Shown: positions 36,559-46,850, counted from the first letter of the stretch. The stretch: 64,000 nucleotides of DNA from Desemzia incerta (GCF_900115825.1 NZ_FOXW01000004.1:124001-188000); one strand, 5' to 3'. The notes: a model not told the origin generated them from the sequence alone. Numbers and translations are program-made.

Positions 36559-37248
36559 TTAACGATTTACTTTCTTTTTTAATGTAAAAAAACCTATGAT
36601 ACAAACTGCCAGAGAACTCAATGCATCTACAATCAAATCTTCCATCGTATCTGCTAAAGCGTCACGTCCAACCAGCACTTCTCTATCAGCTGTAATAAAT
36701 TTTTGCATATTCGTACCTAAAAGACCATCAGCCAAAAATTCATATATCTCCCATAACGTTCCGGCTGCCAGCGCAAAACAAAAAGCAAATAAAGTGACAA
36801 AAATTGGGCTTAACTGCATATTCACTTTTTCGGAATCATTGAAGAAACTGACCAAAACAAAACCTAATGCACCCAGCATAGCTCCACTAAACATGTGAAG
36901 AATTAGATCCCAGCTTGGAACACGGTAATAAAAATCTCTTACTTCTCCCAAATAAATAGCACAAAACAAAAACACAAAATAAAGCATTTCCATCACATCT
37001 GGAATATCCACTGAAAACTTTTTCTCAATAACAGACGGAATAAACATCACGATAACACCTACTAAACATTGCAATAATGTCAGTACGTAATCGCTCTTTA
37101 CTTTTTCAAATCCGTTATCCGGCACACCTGAAGGGGCCGTAAACAACATATACACAGCATAGATAACAGATATACCAAGCAAAACTAACACGATTTGACC
37201 TACTCTATCTTTCCATTTAGCTGAATGATCTTCCTTTTTATGATCCAC
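36559..37248 (-). CDS. Integral membrane protein, YjdF/DUF2238-like
   Basis: A 229-residue protein with about six membrane segments. HMFSGAMLGALGFVLVSFF and AAGTLWEIYEFLADGLLG are motifs shared with the DUF2238/YjdF membrane family; AGREVLVGRDALADTMEDLIVDALSS-like sequence (landmark GRDALADTMEDLIVD) follows. No function is known. The N-terminus is charged and cytoplasmic. It is monocistronic and divergent from the DUF368 gene. Confidence 0.75.
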   Translation of the reverse strand: MDHKKEDHSAKWKDRVGQIVLVLLGISVIYAVYMLFTAPSGVPDNGFEKVKSDYVLTLLQCLVGVIVMFIPSVIEKKFSVDIPDVMEMLYFVFLFCAIYLGEVRDFYYRVPSWDLILHMFSGAMLGALGFVLVSFFNDSEKVNMQLSPIFVTLFAFCFALAAGTLWEIYEFLADGLLGTNMQKFITADREVLVGRDALADTMEDLIVDALSSLAVCIIGFFTLKKKVNR

Positions 37249-37441
37249 TCTGTTAACTCCTCCAAAATAATTTCTAAAATCTTATTTTAGCACATGTATC
37301 CTTTTCTACCCTATTCCTGTGATCATTCTAATTCTGACTTCCAATTCTGAAAAAACAGCAATTTGAAAGAATTATTGCTATCTACTCGAGATTTCCGTAC
37401 AATTGTTTTATGTATTTTACCATAAATAAAGGAGATCGATG

Positions 37442-38341
37442 ATGAGTTATATATGGATGATTTTAAAAGGAATGTTAATGGGAATAGCAAATATTATTCC
37501 AGGTGTTAGTGGAGGGACTATGGCGGTCTCATTAGGTATTTATGATGATTTAATTTATTCGATTACGCATTTGGCTAAAAATTGGAAAAAAAGCATGAGG
37601 ATATTGCTGCCTTTAGGTGTAGGACTGGTTTTAGGTATTATTGGGTTTTCTTATTTGATTGAAGTGTTGCTCAGCCAGTACACTTTACCGACAGCACTAG
37701 CTTTTATTGGGTTGATTTTAGGTGGGATACCGATTTTGATAAAATCCTTTTTGCTTGCTTTACGTCAAGATAAAAAGAACATTTCTTTCTCCCACATTGC
37801 GTTATTTCTTGTGTTTTTTGCTCTCGTTGTCGGCCTTGCATTGATTCAAGCAGAAGGAAATACGATGTCAACGATCACTCTGTCTTTTGGATCTATTATT
37901 AAAATGTTCTTTGTCGGAGTCATTGCTTCGGCTACGATGGTTGTGCCAGGAGTTAGCGGGTCGCTTGTACTGATGGTTCTTGGTTATTATTACGGGATTC
38001 TAAATTCAGTTACTGGATTTTTTAGCGCCTTGACTTCTATGAATATAGAACAACTATTGCATTACACAGGAATTTTATTCCCATTTGGAATAGGAGTTTT
38101 AGCTGGGATTTTTCTTATCAGCAAATTGATTGAATACTTGTTTAAAAACCAACCTGCTTTAACATATAGCGGGATTTTGGGATTAGTTTTAGCTTCACCT
38201 TTTGCTATTTTGTATAATACAAATGCATTAGCTGACCTCCAAAGCTCGAACGCTGTCCTCTTTTTAATTCTTGGATTGTTATTTGCAGGACTGTGCTTCT
38301 TGTTAACCTATTACTTAGGAAAAACAGAAGACCCAGCTTAA
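37442..38341 (+). CDS. DUF368 membrane protein (PopT-like undecaprenyl phosphate transporter)
   Basis: A 299-residue membrane protein with duplicated PGVSGG-type loops: ANIIPGVSGGTMAVSLGIYDDLI near residue 18 and TMVVPGVSGSLVLMVLGYYYGIL near 165. DUF368 proteins have been identified as PopT, which together with DedA-family UptA recycles undecaprenyl phosphate across the membrane for cell wall synthesis. ATG 37442 is used because GGAG is 7 nt upstream; the ATG one codon earlier is too close. It ends at a strong terminator. Confidence 0.9.
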   Translation: MSYIWMILKGMLMGIANIIPGVSGGTMAVSLGIYDDLIYSITHLAKNWKKSMRILLPLGVGLVLGIIGFSYLIEVLLSQYTLPTALAFIGLILGGIPILIKSFLLALRQDKKNISFSHIALFLVFFALVVGLALIQAEGNTMSTITLSFGSIIKMFFVGVIASATMVVPGVSGSLVLMVLGYYYGILNSVTGFFSALTSMNIEQLLHYTGILFPFGIGVLAGIFLISKLIEYLFKNQPALTYSGILGLVLASPFAILYNTNALADLQSSNAVLFLILGLLFAGLCFLLTYYLGKTEDPA

Positions 38342-38348
38342 TTACTTT

Positions 38349-38389
38349 AAAACATGAACTGGTATTGTTTTCCAGTTCATGTTTTTTTG
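38349..38389 (+). terminator. Terminator after the DUF368 gene
   Basis: AAAACATGAACTGG pairs with CCAGTTCATGTTTT, followed by T7. Confidence 0.92.
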
Positions 38390-38478
38390 ACAGCTTTTTC
38401 ATTCAGAAAATGCTAAACTGTAGAAAAGAAACTAAATAAGGGTCCTCCCCTACTTCAAGCGAGAAAGGAAGTTCATTC

Positions 38479-40470
38479 ATGACTGATCATATCACGACTC
38501 TAGAAGACAAGATAACTTACTTGGAAAACAATGCTTATTACGGAGACGATTTAGGTGCCACTTATTCTCCAACACACACTCGCTTCAAAGTGTGGTCGCC
38601 GCTTGCTGAGAAGGTTGCTGTCAATCTTTATCAAACTGGCGATATCCATGACGATTCATTGCTTGATTCTTACCCTTTAACTCTTGAAAACAACGTTTGG
38701 ACCATTACATTAGACGGAAACTTTGAAAATCTTTTTTACACTTATACGATTGATATGGATGGCGACTCAAAGGAAACCATTGATATTTATGCCAAAGCTG
38801 CCGGCATCAATGGAAACCGAGCTGCCATCATCGATTTTGCAAGAACTAATCCACCCCACTGGGAAAAAGATACTCATGTAACTCAAGAAAATTTGACCGA
38901 TGCGTTTATTTGGGAAGTTCATGTAGCTGATTTTTCTTCGCATGAAAATTCTGGCATCAGTGCTGAAAATCGCGGGAAATACCTAGCGTTCACAGAAGAA
39001 GGCACTACTTACAATAATGAACAAGACTTCCCTACTGGAATCGATTATTTGACTCATTTGGGTGTAAACTATGTTCACTTGCTGCCGGCGTTTGACTTCG
39101 AAAATGATGAAGCAGGTTCGGATTACAATTGGGGTTACGATCCCAAAAATTATAATGTTCCAGAAGGGCGTTATTCTTCAGATCCCTCGGACCCTATAGC
39201 GCGTATTAACGAGTTTAAGCAAATGGTCCAAAGCCTGCACAAAAAGAATATCGGTGTTGTTCTGGATGTCGTTTACAACCACACTCTAGAAACAGAGCTG
39301 TCCAGTTTTAATTTGACGGTGCCCGATTATTATTACCGCCAAACAGCATCAGGAGAATTTGCAGACGGTTCCGCTTGCGGCAATGAAACAGCCAGCGATC
39401 GAGCAATGATGCGCAAATACATGATCGATTCTGTATTGTACTGGGCAAAAGAATACCATTTAGATGGCTTCCGCTTCGATTTAATGGGTCTTCATGACGT
39501 AGAGACTATGAACGCCATCCGCACTGCTTTGAATGAGAATGGCTTAGAACATGTCATTCTTTATGGAGAGCCTTGGGATGCCGGTAGCAACGAAATCAAA
39601 GAACCAAATATTCCTGCTAATAAGAGCAACAGCGCTCATCTTATGGAGGGAATCGCAATTTTCAATGACGATTTCAGAGATTCTATGAAAGGTCATGTAT
39701 TTGAAGAAACAGCGGGTGCTTTCCTTCAAGGCAAAAGCGGGACCACTGTTCAAAATACAGAGGTGATGGCAAGCATTTGTGCAAATACCATTGGTGCTGA
39801 TCATTCAGAATATGGCTTGGCTGACAAAACGTGGGCGAAAAACCCAACTCAAGTCATCACGTATCATTCTGCTCATGATAATTTGACCCTTTACGATAAA
39901 TTAGTTGCCAGCTTATACGAGACGCCACACTATAGACGAAATGATTGGCTGATCGAGCTGAATAAATTAGCTGCTGCTGCGCTGTTCACTTCACAAGGTG
40001 GATTGTTCATGCAAGCTGGGGAAGAGTTCGCTCGGACAAAACATGGCGATGAAAATAGTTTTATTTCTCCTATTGAAGTCAACCAGCTGGATTGGGAATT
40101 GACTGTGAAGAATCGCGACTTGGTTGATTACTACCGGGGATTATGGCAATTGCGCAAACAGTATGCTCCATTACGAGACGCAACTCCAGAAACCGCTAAA
40201 GCCATCTCATTTTCGAAAGACACTGCTGATAATTTGATTGCTTATACTATTCCAAATCTTTCAGCTGAAGGGAACGATTGGCGTTGGATGGCTGTAGTGT
40301 TGAACTCCACTAACGAGGCTCGAGAAGTCGCTTTAGAAAGTCAATCGGAGTTGCCTCAAACATGGACAGTTGTGGCGAATAAAGAAACGGTCTCCTCAGA
40401 TGGTCTAGGAACGATCGAAGGGATTGTCATTACTGTAGAACCGCATAGTGCCGTTATTTTAGTAGATTAA
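38479..40470 (+). CDS. pulA: Type I pullulanase (intracellular debranching enzyme)
   Basis: A 663-residue GH13 enzyme that hydrolyses alpha-1,6 links in branched maltodextrins or glycogen. An N-terminal CBM48-like domain (LGATYSPTHTRFKVWSPLAEKVAVNLY) precedes the barrel. The type I pullulanase signature YNWGYDP is near residue 215. Conserved regions: DVVYNH (263-268), GFRFDLMG with nucleophile D334, LYGEPWD with acid/base E364, and YHSAHDN near 467. There is no signal peptide, so it acts in the cytoplasm. It fits upstream of the maltose module about 6 kb away. Confidence 0.95.
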   Translation: MTDHITTLEDKITYLENNAYYGDDLGATYSPTHTRFKVWSPLAEKVAVNLYQTGDIHDDSLLDSYPLTLENNVWTITLDGNFENLFYTYTIDMDGDSKETIDIYAKAAGINGNRAAIIDFARTNPPHWEKDTHVTQENLTDAFIWEVHVADFSSHENSGISAENRGKYLAFTEEGTTYNNEQDFPTGIDYLTHLGVNYVHLLPAFDFENDEAGSDYNWGYDPKNYNVPEGRYSSDPSDPIARINEFKQMVQSLHKKNIGVVLDVVYNHTLETELSSFNLTVPDYYYRQTASGEFADGSACGNETASDRAMMRKYMIDSVLYWAKEYHLDGFRFDLMGLHDVETMNAIRTALNENGLEHVILYGEPWDAGSNEIKEPNIPANKSNSAHLMEGIAIFNDDFRDSMKGHVFEETAGAFLQGKSGTTVQNTEVMASICANTIGADHSEYGLADKTWAKNPTQVITYHSAHDNLTLYDKLVASLYETPHYRRNDWLIELNKLAAAALFTSQGGLFMQAGEEFARTKHGDENSFISPIEVNQLDWELTVKNRDLVDYYRGLWQLRKQYAPLRDATPETAKAISFSKDTADNLIAYTIPNLSAEGNDWRWMAVVLNSTNEAREVALESQSELPQTWTVVANKETVSSDGLGTIEGIVITVEPHSAVILVD

Positions 40471-40479
40471 AGATAAGAC

Positions 40480-40521
40480 AACGAGTTAAGAGATGAGTAA
40501 ATTCTCTTAACTCGTTTTTTT
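40480..40521 (+). terminator. Terminator after pulA
   Basis: AACGAGTTAAGAG (40480-40492) pairs with CTCTTAACTCGTT (40504-40516), followed by a T run. Confidence 0.92.
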
Positions 40522-40559
40522 GTTGGGTTGAAAAGTAGAATTGGCGTCGTGGTGTTGGC

Positions 40560-40604
40560 CTATTAGTCAAGTGGCAGCTGAAACCTTGCTCACTTGACTA
40601 ATAG
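40560..40604. repeat. Family B hairpin, single unit
   Basis: One 45-bp unit with perfect 14-bp arms, CTATTAGTCAAGTG and CACTTGACTAATAG, around 17 bp. It lies between convergent pulA and the small membrane protein gene. Confidence 0.9.
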
Positions 40605-40697
40605 AGCCCATTTCGATCATCATCTAATTCGGCTTTAAGGCTTTTTTCGTCGTTCACTTAAGCTGTTATGGTCCTTGATAGACAGGTGACTTTACTC

Positions 40698-41030
40698 TCA
40701 CATGGTATCAAATAACAGCATAGGTGGAATAAGTAATATAAGAAAGGTCGTTGTCGGTACTAATAGGACTAACAAGAAAGATTTATTTTTACCTAAATTC
40801 ACACAATAAATGACTCCGAATCCAATCATACTCCAAAATATAATATCGAATAAAAAATAAGGTAAATTAAGCAAATTTAAAAAGAATAAACCTATAAACA
40901 AGACATGACTAAATAAAACTAAATAATTTATTCTTTTTCTGTTCGTCTTTTCCATACTATAAAAGATAAAAAAGAAAGCTATAAAATAAATTGCTATAAA
41001 TAATCTTAGAATTAAATTTAGATAGTACAC
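40698..41030 (-). CDS. Small polytopic membrane protein, function unknown
   Basis: A 110-residue, very hydrophobic protein with three or four membrane segments and a basic loop MEKTNRKRIN near residue 26. It starts with GTG at 41030, with GGGGGA 7 nt upstream, which supports it as a real gene. It is AT-richer than its neighbours. No family recognised. The upstream region is AT-rich with no obvious operon partner. Confidence 0.6.
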   Translation of the reverse strand: MYYLNLILRLFIAIYFIAFFFIFYSMEKTNRKRINYLVLFSHVLFIGLFFLNLLNLPYFLFDIIFWSMIGFGVIYCVNLGKNKSFLLVLLVPTTTFLILLIPPMLLFDTM

Positions 41031-41055
41031 ATAATTCCCCCTTTAATAAAACTAT

Positions 41056-41410
41056 ACAACCGATTGTGAAATACATAACAATATGATATCACAACTAAAG
41101 AACATTAAAAATAAAGAGTTGATTTTATTTTTATGAAAGATAAGGGTTTTAATGGTATAACTTGTTTTGTTTTTTATAGAAAATATATTTACAAACAAGC
41201 TAAACGCAGTAAGAAGCAGTTTAGACCATCAATAAAAAACTATCGGAAACGATTCAAGAAGCTTCCACTGTCTGAAAGTGTCTTAATCAATTCCTTCAAT
41301 ACTATAATGAACACAAAATCTCTACGAAATACTAAGGGACTGGCTCCCTTAGTATTTCGTAGAGATTTTCTGACGGCTAGTTAATAATCCTTCCTATAAA
41401 AGGATTCCAT
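41056..41410. other. Intergenic region with an orphan frame and a long hairpin
   Basis: This stretch holds a basic 83-residue frame on the plus strand (41133-41384, KRSKKQFRPSIKNYRKRFKK) without a good ribosome site. Its last third is the palindrome at 41315-41369, so it is probably not a gene, though it could be a decayed mobile-element remnant. Nothing else recognisable is present. Confidence 0.5.
41315..41369. repeat. 25-bp perfect inverted repeat
   Basis: AAAATCTCTACGAAATACTA with AGGGA continues to 41339, and its exact complement occupies 41345-41369 around the loop CTGGC. The arm length is well beyond a typical terminator and it is not directly after a convincing gene. Confidence 0.9.
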
Positions 41411-41441
41411 GAAAAAAGACTTATGCGCATTGCATAAGTCT
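41411..41441 (-). terminator. Terminator of the LacI-family gene
   Basis: On the minus strand AGACTTATGC pairs with GCATAAGTCT and is followed by T6. Confidence 0.88.
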
Positions 41442-41521
41442 AAAACAACTATATTTTTATTTTTTAGATTCTCTACTTACAGGGAATAGTCTGCGTTATC
41501 CAGTCTCTTGTGTGTAGTAAG

Positions 41522-42541
41522 CTATTTTCTTCGGCAAGACTGCCGTTCGATGATCTGGTGCGGAAGAATCATTTTTACAGCCAACGATTGTTTCGCTTCG
41601 ATTCGTTGAATCAACTGGTAGACCGTTTGCGATGTCAGCGAATCGGTATGTAAATCGATTGAAGTCAGTTCAGGCTGCGCTTTTTCTGCAAAGATCGAAT
41701 TGTTGAACCCGATAATTGACACATCTGCGGGAACCTTCAATCCATAATCACTCAGCACATAAATCATGTTCAAAGCAATCAAATCATCACTAGCTACGAT
41801 GCCGGTCGGAAAATCATCGTGATCGAACAGTTGTCGCATCTTCTCACGGTAATCCGCTTCAGGAAGCGTAATATCAACCACCATTTCCGGATTCATTTCA
41901 AGACCTGCTTCTTCTAAAGCTTGTGTGTAGCCTTTTAATCGTTCTCGAATCACCATTTGTTTAGTGTCTTCACCAATAAACGCAATCTTTTCATGTCCCA
42001 GCTGCAGCAAATAATTCGCTGCGTCTTTTCCTGCGACAACATTGTCGTTGTCTACGTACAGCATCGCATTTTCGTATTTGTAAGGCTTCCCGATCATGGC
42101 AAATGGAACCTGTTCTTGGTATAAATATTCGATGACGGCATCGTCTTTCCTTGAATATAAGACGATGAAACCATCTACACGTCCGCCTTCTGCCATTGTC
42201 TGCACACTGTCCAGCAATTCTGCTTCAGTGGTTCCTGAAGCGATCGAAACCATGTGCTTTTTCTCGTTGCACGCTTTACTGATGCCGCGGAGCATGCTTA
42301 GGAAAAACGTATTATGAAAAGCTTCTCCTTGAGAAACCGGCAAAATAACACCGATCGTTTGAGTCGTTTGATTGACTAATCCACGTGCAGTCAGGTTGGG
42401 TCGATAACCGATTTCATCCATGACTTTGCGAACATTTTGTTTTGTTTTCTCGCTGATGCTTGGAGAATCCTGCAAGGTGCGGGAAACCGTCGAAGTCGCG
42501 ACCCCGGCTTTTTTTGCTACATCTTTAATGGTTACAGCCAT
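41522..42541 (-). CDS. malR: LacI-family transcriptional regulator, likely MalR
   Basis: A 339-residue repressor. The HTH and hinge are VTIKDVAKKAGVATSTVSRTL at the start, and the sugar-binding periplasmic-type domain (from about residue 60) contains VDGFIVLYSRKDD, DNVVAGKDAANYLLQLGH and VIGF-like 'VSIIGFNNS'. It is 55 bp downstream of galM in the mapA-pgmB-galM operon. The operators at the mapA/malT divergent promoters are classical LacI-type palindromes, so it is the obvious candidate repressor, relieved by maltose or a derivative. Confidence 0.88.
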   Translation of the reverse strand: MAVTIKDVAKKAGVATSTVSRTLQDSPSISEKTKQNVRKVMDEIGYRPNLTARGLVNQTTQTIGVILPVSQGEAFHNTFFLSMLRGISKACNEKKHMVSIASGTTEAELLDSVQTMAEGGRVDGFIVLYSRKDDAVIEYLYQEQVPFAMIGKPYKYENAMLYVDNDNVVAGKDAANYLLQLGHEKIAFIGEDTKQMVIRERLKGYTQALEEAGLEMNPEMVVDITLPEADYREKMRQLFDHDDFPTGIVASDDLIALNMIYVLSDYGLKVPADVSIIGFNNSIFAEKAQPELTSIDLHTDSLTSQTVYQLIQRIEAKQSLAVKMILPHQIIERQSCRRK

Positions 42542-42596
42542 TTTCCCGCTTCCTTTCCTGGATTGCTTGATTACCCTTTATTCTAATCTACATCTT

Positions 42597-43610
42597 TTAA
42601 ACTGTAAACGTATACTTGGTTGAATAACGATACGTTTTTCCAGGTTCGATCACAATAGAGCGGAAATCAGGATGATGAACAGCGTCCGGCAATTCTTGGG
42701 TTTCCAATGCAATTCCCCTGTGACTGCTCATTTTTTCTCCCGCTACTAAATAGTCTTCTTCCATTCCCGTCGTCGAAAAGACCACTACTGCTTCTCGATC
42801 TGTTTCGATCGTTACTCCTCGACCACTTTGTGCATCATGCAGTCGAATCTTTTTCTCTCCTGTTAATTTGAACGGTGTATCAAATCCTTCAGGTCTTTGT
42901 TCTATGGCGTCTTGAAGGTTTTTCGCTGTTTTGAAATCAAAAGCTGTATCTAAAACTGGCAGCAGATTTCCTGTCGGCAACTTTTTCGAGTTGATTTCTG
43001 CATACAAGTCGGCATCAATTTGCAGCGTGTGATCCAAAATTTTCCTTTTAACATCCCCACTCAAATTAAAGTAAGTATGATTGGTCGGATTGAAAAGCGT
43101 TTCTTGATCCGTTTCAGCAGTGATCAGCATCTCCCATACAGAATCTTCTGTCCAATAGTAGGTGACCGTTGTTTTCAGATTACCGGGATATCCGTTATCT
43201 CCGTCTGGGCTGGTTAATGAAAACACCACGCCGGCTTTGTCTTCTTCTTGAATCAACGCACTTTCCCACACTTGATGACTGAAATTCACTGGACCTCCAT
43301 GAATGTGATTGCTTCCTTCGTTTTGAGTCAGTTGCACATCAGACCATTTCCCATCAGCGATTCTTCCAGCCACTCTGCCTACTAAAGCTCCAAAATAAGG
43401 TGAATCCGTTACATAATCTTCCAGTCGGTCAAATCCAAGAACGACATTCTCGACGTTCCCGAATTTATCCGCCACTTCAATCCCAGTTACTACTGCACCA
43501 TAGTTGATGCAGCGAAAAACATGACCGTTTTGATTTGTTAAGACATATTCAAAGACTTCTTGACCATTATGATGTCCGTATAGTTTTTTATGAACGTCCA
43601 ACCGCTTCAC
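42597..43610 (-). CDS. galM: Aldose 1-epimerase (mutarotase)
   Basis: A 337-residue mutarotase interconverting alpha and beta anomers of glucose, galactose or maltose. GFDRLEDYVTDSPYFGALVGRVAGRI near residue 58, the catalytic histidine in NPTNHTYFNLSG near 178 and the glutamate near RGIALETQELPDA near 295 are present. The start is GTG 43610, within the end of pgmB (23-bp overlap), implying coupled translation. In this operon it would supply or remove the beta anomer made by inverting phosphorolysis. Confidence 0.92.
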   Translation of the reverse strand: MKRLDVHKKLYGHHNGQEVFEYVLTNQNGHVFRCINYGAVVTGIEVADKFGNVENVVLGFDRLEDYVTDSPYFGALVGRVAGRIADGKWSDVQLTQNEGSNHIHGGPVNFSHQVWESALIQEEDKAGVVFSLTSPDGDNGYPGNLKTTVTYYWTEDSVWEMLITAETDQETLFNPTNHTYFNLSGDVKRKILDHTLQIDADLYAEINSKKLPTGNLLPVLDTAFDFKTAKNLQDAIEQRPEGFDTPFKLTGEKKIRLHDAQSGRGVTIETDREAVVVFSTTGMEEDYLVAGEKMSSHRGIALETQELPDAVHHPDFRSIVIEPGKTYRYSTKYTFTV

Positions 43611-44259
43611 TCCAAACTTCTTCTAGCAATTCTACCGTCAATGCACCTGTCTCAGGAACGACTTTTGTAGCTTTACCTAACGTATCCGCATCGCCGACTC
43701 CAACAGAAACCATATCAGCAGCGGCAATAGCTTCGACTCCTGCTGCTGCATCTTCAACTCCTACACAATCTTGAGGTTTAACGCCAAGATCTTTAGCACC
43801 TGTCAAGAAAATCTCAGGGTCTGGTTTTCCAGCTTTTAATTTAGCCGGGTCAACGATTTCATCAAAGTAATCTGTCAATTGGAGCTTTTCCAAAATGGTT
43901 GGTCCGTTTTGACTAGCTGAAGCTAATCCAATCAAAATGTTTCTTTCTTTTAATCCGTCTAACAACGCTTTGATCCCTGGCAAAATGTCTTTTGGAGACA
44001 TCTCTTCAATCATTGTTTTGTATAACTCGTTTTTCTCAGCTGCCATAGTTTCTTTTTCAGTTTGAGAATAAGCTTCTTCCTTGTTTCCTTTAGCTAAAAT
44101 ACGGTTCAATGAATCTGTTCGGCTGACACCTTTAAGTTCTTCGTTGAACTCCTCGTCAATTTCAATACCGATTTTTTCCCCTAAAGCTTTCCATGCGTGA
44201 TAATGGTACACGGCTGTATCCGTGATCACGCCATCTAAATCAAATAAGACTGCTTTCAT
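43588..44259 (-). CDS. pgmB: Beta-phosphoglucomutase
   Basis: A 223-residue HAD-superfamily enzyme converting beta-glucose 1-phosphate to glucose 6-phosphate. The nucleophile motif is FDLDGVITDTA (D8, D10), the substrate cap has HYHAWKALGEKIG, motif II/III contain GLASAS and KAGKPDPEIF, and VGVEDAAAGVEA carries the metal-binding acids. It follows mapA by 15 bp. It is the essential second step for the maltose phosphorylase product. Confidence 0.95.
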   Translation of the reverse strand: MKAVLFDLDGVITDTAVYHYHAWKALGEKIGIEIDEEFNEELKGVSRTDSLNRILAKGNKEEAYSQTEKETMAAEKNELYKTMIEEMSPKDILPGIKALLDGLKERNILIGLASASQNGPTILEKLQLTDYFDEIVDPAKLKAGKPDPEIFLTGAKDLGVKPQDCVGVEDAAAGVEAIAAADMVSVGVGDADTLGKATKVVPETGALTVELLEEVWSEAVGRS

Positions 44260-44274
44260 CTGTTCTCGTCCCTT

Positions 44275-46566
44275 CTATGAGTTGATTGAAACCGGTTGAG
44301 CTGTTTGTACTTCACAAGTATAAACTGTTTCCAATAAGATTGTCTCGTTATAAACAGAAACTTCTAAAGCTTCTCCTTCGATCAATGTGATCGCTACTTT
44401 TTCATTTGTAACCGAAATGTTCAGTAAACGTCCGCGATAGTTGATATGGAATGCATAGTTTGTCCAGTTTTCCGGCAATAGCGGTCTGAATGATAATTGA
44501 CCATTCACTGTCTGCATCCCTGCAAATCCTTCAACGATCGTTAACCAGCTTCCAGTCATAGATGTAATGTGCAATCCGTCTTCTGTATCGTTGTTGTAGT
44601 TGTCTAAGTCTAAACGAGCAGTACGTTCATACAATTCTACAGCCTTGTCCATTTTCCCTAAATCAGCAGCTAAAATCGCATGGATACTTGGCGACAAGCT
44701 AGATTCGTGAACTGTCATCGGCTCGTAGAAATCAAAGTTGCGCGCAATTTCTTTTTTCGTGAATTGATCGCGGAAGAAGTACATTCCTTGTAGAACATCC
44801 GCTTGTTTGATAAATGGCGAACGCAAGATTTTGTCCCAAGACCAGTTTTGGTTCAATGGCAACTCTTTCGGATCCAATTCAGATACCGGACGCAAGTCTT
44901 TATCTAAGAATGTATCGTGTTGTACGAATACATCACGTTCTTCATCATACGGGTAATACATTTTTTGGATGATTTCGCTCCATTTTTCCATTTCTTCAGC
45001 CGACACGTGCAAGCTTTCTTTTTTCTCAGCTGCCAATTCTAATGATTCAAGCGTGTATTGAAGTGTCCAGGCAGCTATTTTATTTGTGTACCAGTTGTTG
45101 TTGATGTTGTTTTCGTATTCGTTTGGCCCCGTTACCCCATGCATCATGTATTGGTCTTTGAAACGGTTGTAATGCACACGGTCAGCCCAGAAACGACTGA
45201 TGCCCACTAATACGTCCAACCCTTTATCTTTCAAATACGTTTGGTCGCCAGTGTAGTTCGTGTAATTGTAGATAGCATAAGCCATTGCACCATTTCTGTG
45301 GATCTCTTCAAATGTGATTTCCCATTCGTTATGGCATTCCACTCCCGTAAAAGTTACCATTGGGTACAAAGCACCTTTTAATCCTTGTTGGCGTGCGTTG
45401 TGTTCAGCTTGCGGCAATTGGTTGTGGCGATACTGCAGCAAGTTTTCCGTTACTTCCGGATCAGCTAAAGCTAGATATAACGGTACAGCATAAGCTTCTG
45501 TATCCCAGTAAGTTGCTCCGCCGTATTTCTCTCCAGTGAAGCCTTTTGGTCCAATATTCAAGCGCTCGTCTTCTCCATAGTACGTTGAAAACAATTGGAA
45601 CAAGTTGAAACGAATCCCTTGTTGTGCAGCAGCATCTCCGCCGATCACGATGTCTGCTTTCTTCCAGCGTTCGATCCATAGCGATTCATGACGCATACGC
45701 AATTCTTCAAATGGTAATTGATCCACCATTTTGCTGATTTCTTGAGCTTTGTCTGCCACGTCTTCTTTGTCGTAATCACGAGAAGTAGTGATCACAATGC
45801 GTTTTTCCATCACTGCTTTTTCGCCGGCAGCTAACTGACCTGCATAAGTTTGAGAAATGTGCATTTCTGTCGAAGATTCAGTCGTTTTTTCAAGATTTAC
45901 AGCATGATTCGACATCACTGCGCCTACCGTAAATTGTTCGATCCCAAAATCATTCGGTTTAGTTTCGATCACTAATTGGTTTTGACCATAAGAAACTGGC
46001 AACCAGAATTTTTCTTCATAGTTAGAGTCTTCATTCGTCACGTTTCCATCTAATGCAGGAACCATTTCAACACGAATATCATCAGATAAACTTGTTACTT
46101 CTATTTTAATCGCACACAATTCTTTTTGATCCAAGCTGACAAATCGTTCTACTGCAACTTGTACTTTTTTACCTTCTTTTTCTACTATATAACTTCTCTT
46201 CAAGATTCCGCGCTGCATGTCTAATTCCAGTTCGAAGTCTGATACGTTATCTGTATACAAATCAACTTTGACACCGTCAATCAGGATATCGATTTGGATA
46301 AAGTTCATTGTATTGATCACTTTACCAAAGTATTCAGGGTAACCATTTTTCCACCAGCCAACACGCGTTTTGTCTGGATACCATACTCCTCCAATGTAGC
46401 TTCCTCTATGGTGGTCGCCTGAATAAGCTTCTTCAAAGTTTCCGCGCATTCCCATATAACCGTTTCCAATACTGGTCAAGCTTTCTTGTAATCTGCGTTC
46501 TTCTTTATCTAATACCGTTGTTTTTACTTTCCATTCGTCAATTTCAAATAGTCTATTATAAGCCAC
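44275..46566 (-). CDS. mapA: Maltose phosphorylase (GH65)
   Basis: A 763-residue GH65 enzyme that splits maltose with phosphate into glucose and beta-glucose 1-phosphate. The catalytic acid is E483 in [11 protein letters not shown] (E487 in the Lactobacillus brevis enzyme), and phosphate-binding motifs lie in the following helical barrel. GTG 46566 is chosen because GGAGG lies 7 nt upstream and the protein then starts at AYNRLFEID like its relatives; a longer frame would add 34 unrelated residues. It is first in mapA-pgmB-galM-lacI, divergent from malT. Confidence 0.96.
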   Translation of the reverse strand: MAYNRLFEIDEWKVKTTVLDKEERRLQESLTSIGNGYMGMRGNFEEAYSGDHHRGSYIGGVWYPDKTRVGWWKNGYPEYFGKVINTMNFIQIDILIDGVKVDLYTDNVSDFELELDMQRGILKRSYIVEKEGKKVQVAVERFVSLDQKELCAIKIEVTSLSDDIRVEMVPALDGNVTNEDSNYEEKFWLPVSYGQNQLVIETKPNDFGIEQFTVGAVMSNHAVNLEKTTESSTEMHISQTYAGQLAAGEKAVMEKRIVITTSRDYDKEDVADKAQEISKMVDQLPFEELRMRHESLWIERWKKADIVIGGDAAAQQGIRFNLFQLFSTYYGEDERLNIGPKGFTGEKYGGATYWDTEAYAVPLYLALADPEVTENLLQYRHNQLPQAEHNARQQGLKGALYPMVTFTGVECHNEWEITFEEIHRNGAMAYAIYNYTNYTGDQTYLKDKGLDVLVGISRFWADRVHYNRFKDQYMMHGVTGPNEYENNINNNWYTNKIAAWTLQYTLESLELAAEKKESLHVSAEEMEKWSEIIQKMYYPYDEERDVFVQHDTFLDKDLRPVSELDPKELPLNQNWSWDKILRSPFIKQADVLQGMYFFRDQFTKKEIARNFDFYEPMTVHESSLSPSIHAILAADLGKMDKAVELYERTARLDLDNYNNDTEDGLHITSMTGSWLTIVEGFAGMQTVNGQLSFRPLLPENWTNYAFHINYRGRLLNISVTNEKVAITLIEGEALEVSVYNETILLETVYTCEVQTAQPVSINS

Positions 46567-46639
46567 TTTTTTTCCTCCTGTACATTCATTGCATAAGTCA
46601 AAAATTGTGCAATGCTGGTTTTCTAAGTTCTTTAACGCA

Positions 46640-46668
46640 AGTTTAAACGCAAACGTTTGCGTTGTCAA
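46640..46668 (-). promoter_or_regulatory. mapA promoter with perfect LacI-type operator in its spacer
   Basis: On the minus strand TTGACA (46668-46663) and TAAACT (46645-46640) are 17 bp apart, and the spacer plus one base is the perfect palindrome AACGCAAACGTTTGCGTT (46646-46663). A bound LacI-family repressor would block polymerase directly. Confidence 0.82.
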
Positions 46669-46770
46669 TTTGAAAAGGCTTCAATTTTTATATAGGGGGT
46701 TAAACAACGTTGAAATAACAGCATTCCTCATTTTTGTTACCGGTAACAACTTTTAACAAATTAAAAACGC

Positions 46771-46815
46771 TTGCATTTTTTCGAATCAGGTCTTATATTT
46801 AAAGCAATCGTTTGC
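46771..46815 (+). promoter_or_regulatory. malT promoter with LacI-type operator at the start site
   Basis: TTGCAT (46771-46776), 17 bp, TATATT (46794-46799). GCAATCGTTTGC (46804-46815) is a one-mismatch version of the mapA operator core at the transcription start; AACGCTTGCA overlaps the -35 box. Confidence 0.7.
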
Positions 46816-46850
46816 ATAAGCAAATTGAATATTTTAAAGGAGGATTTAAA

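Noticed and set aside
41133-41384. 83-residue basic protein
   Set aside because: No ribosome site, very basic AT-driven composition, and its end is made by the 25-bp inverted repeat; kept only as a described region.
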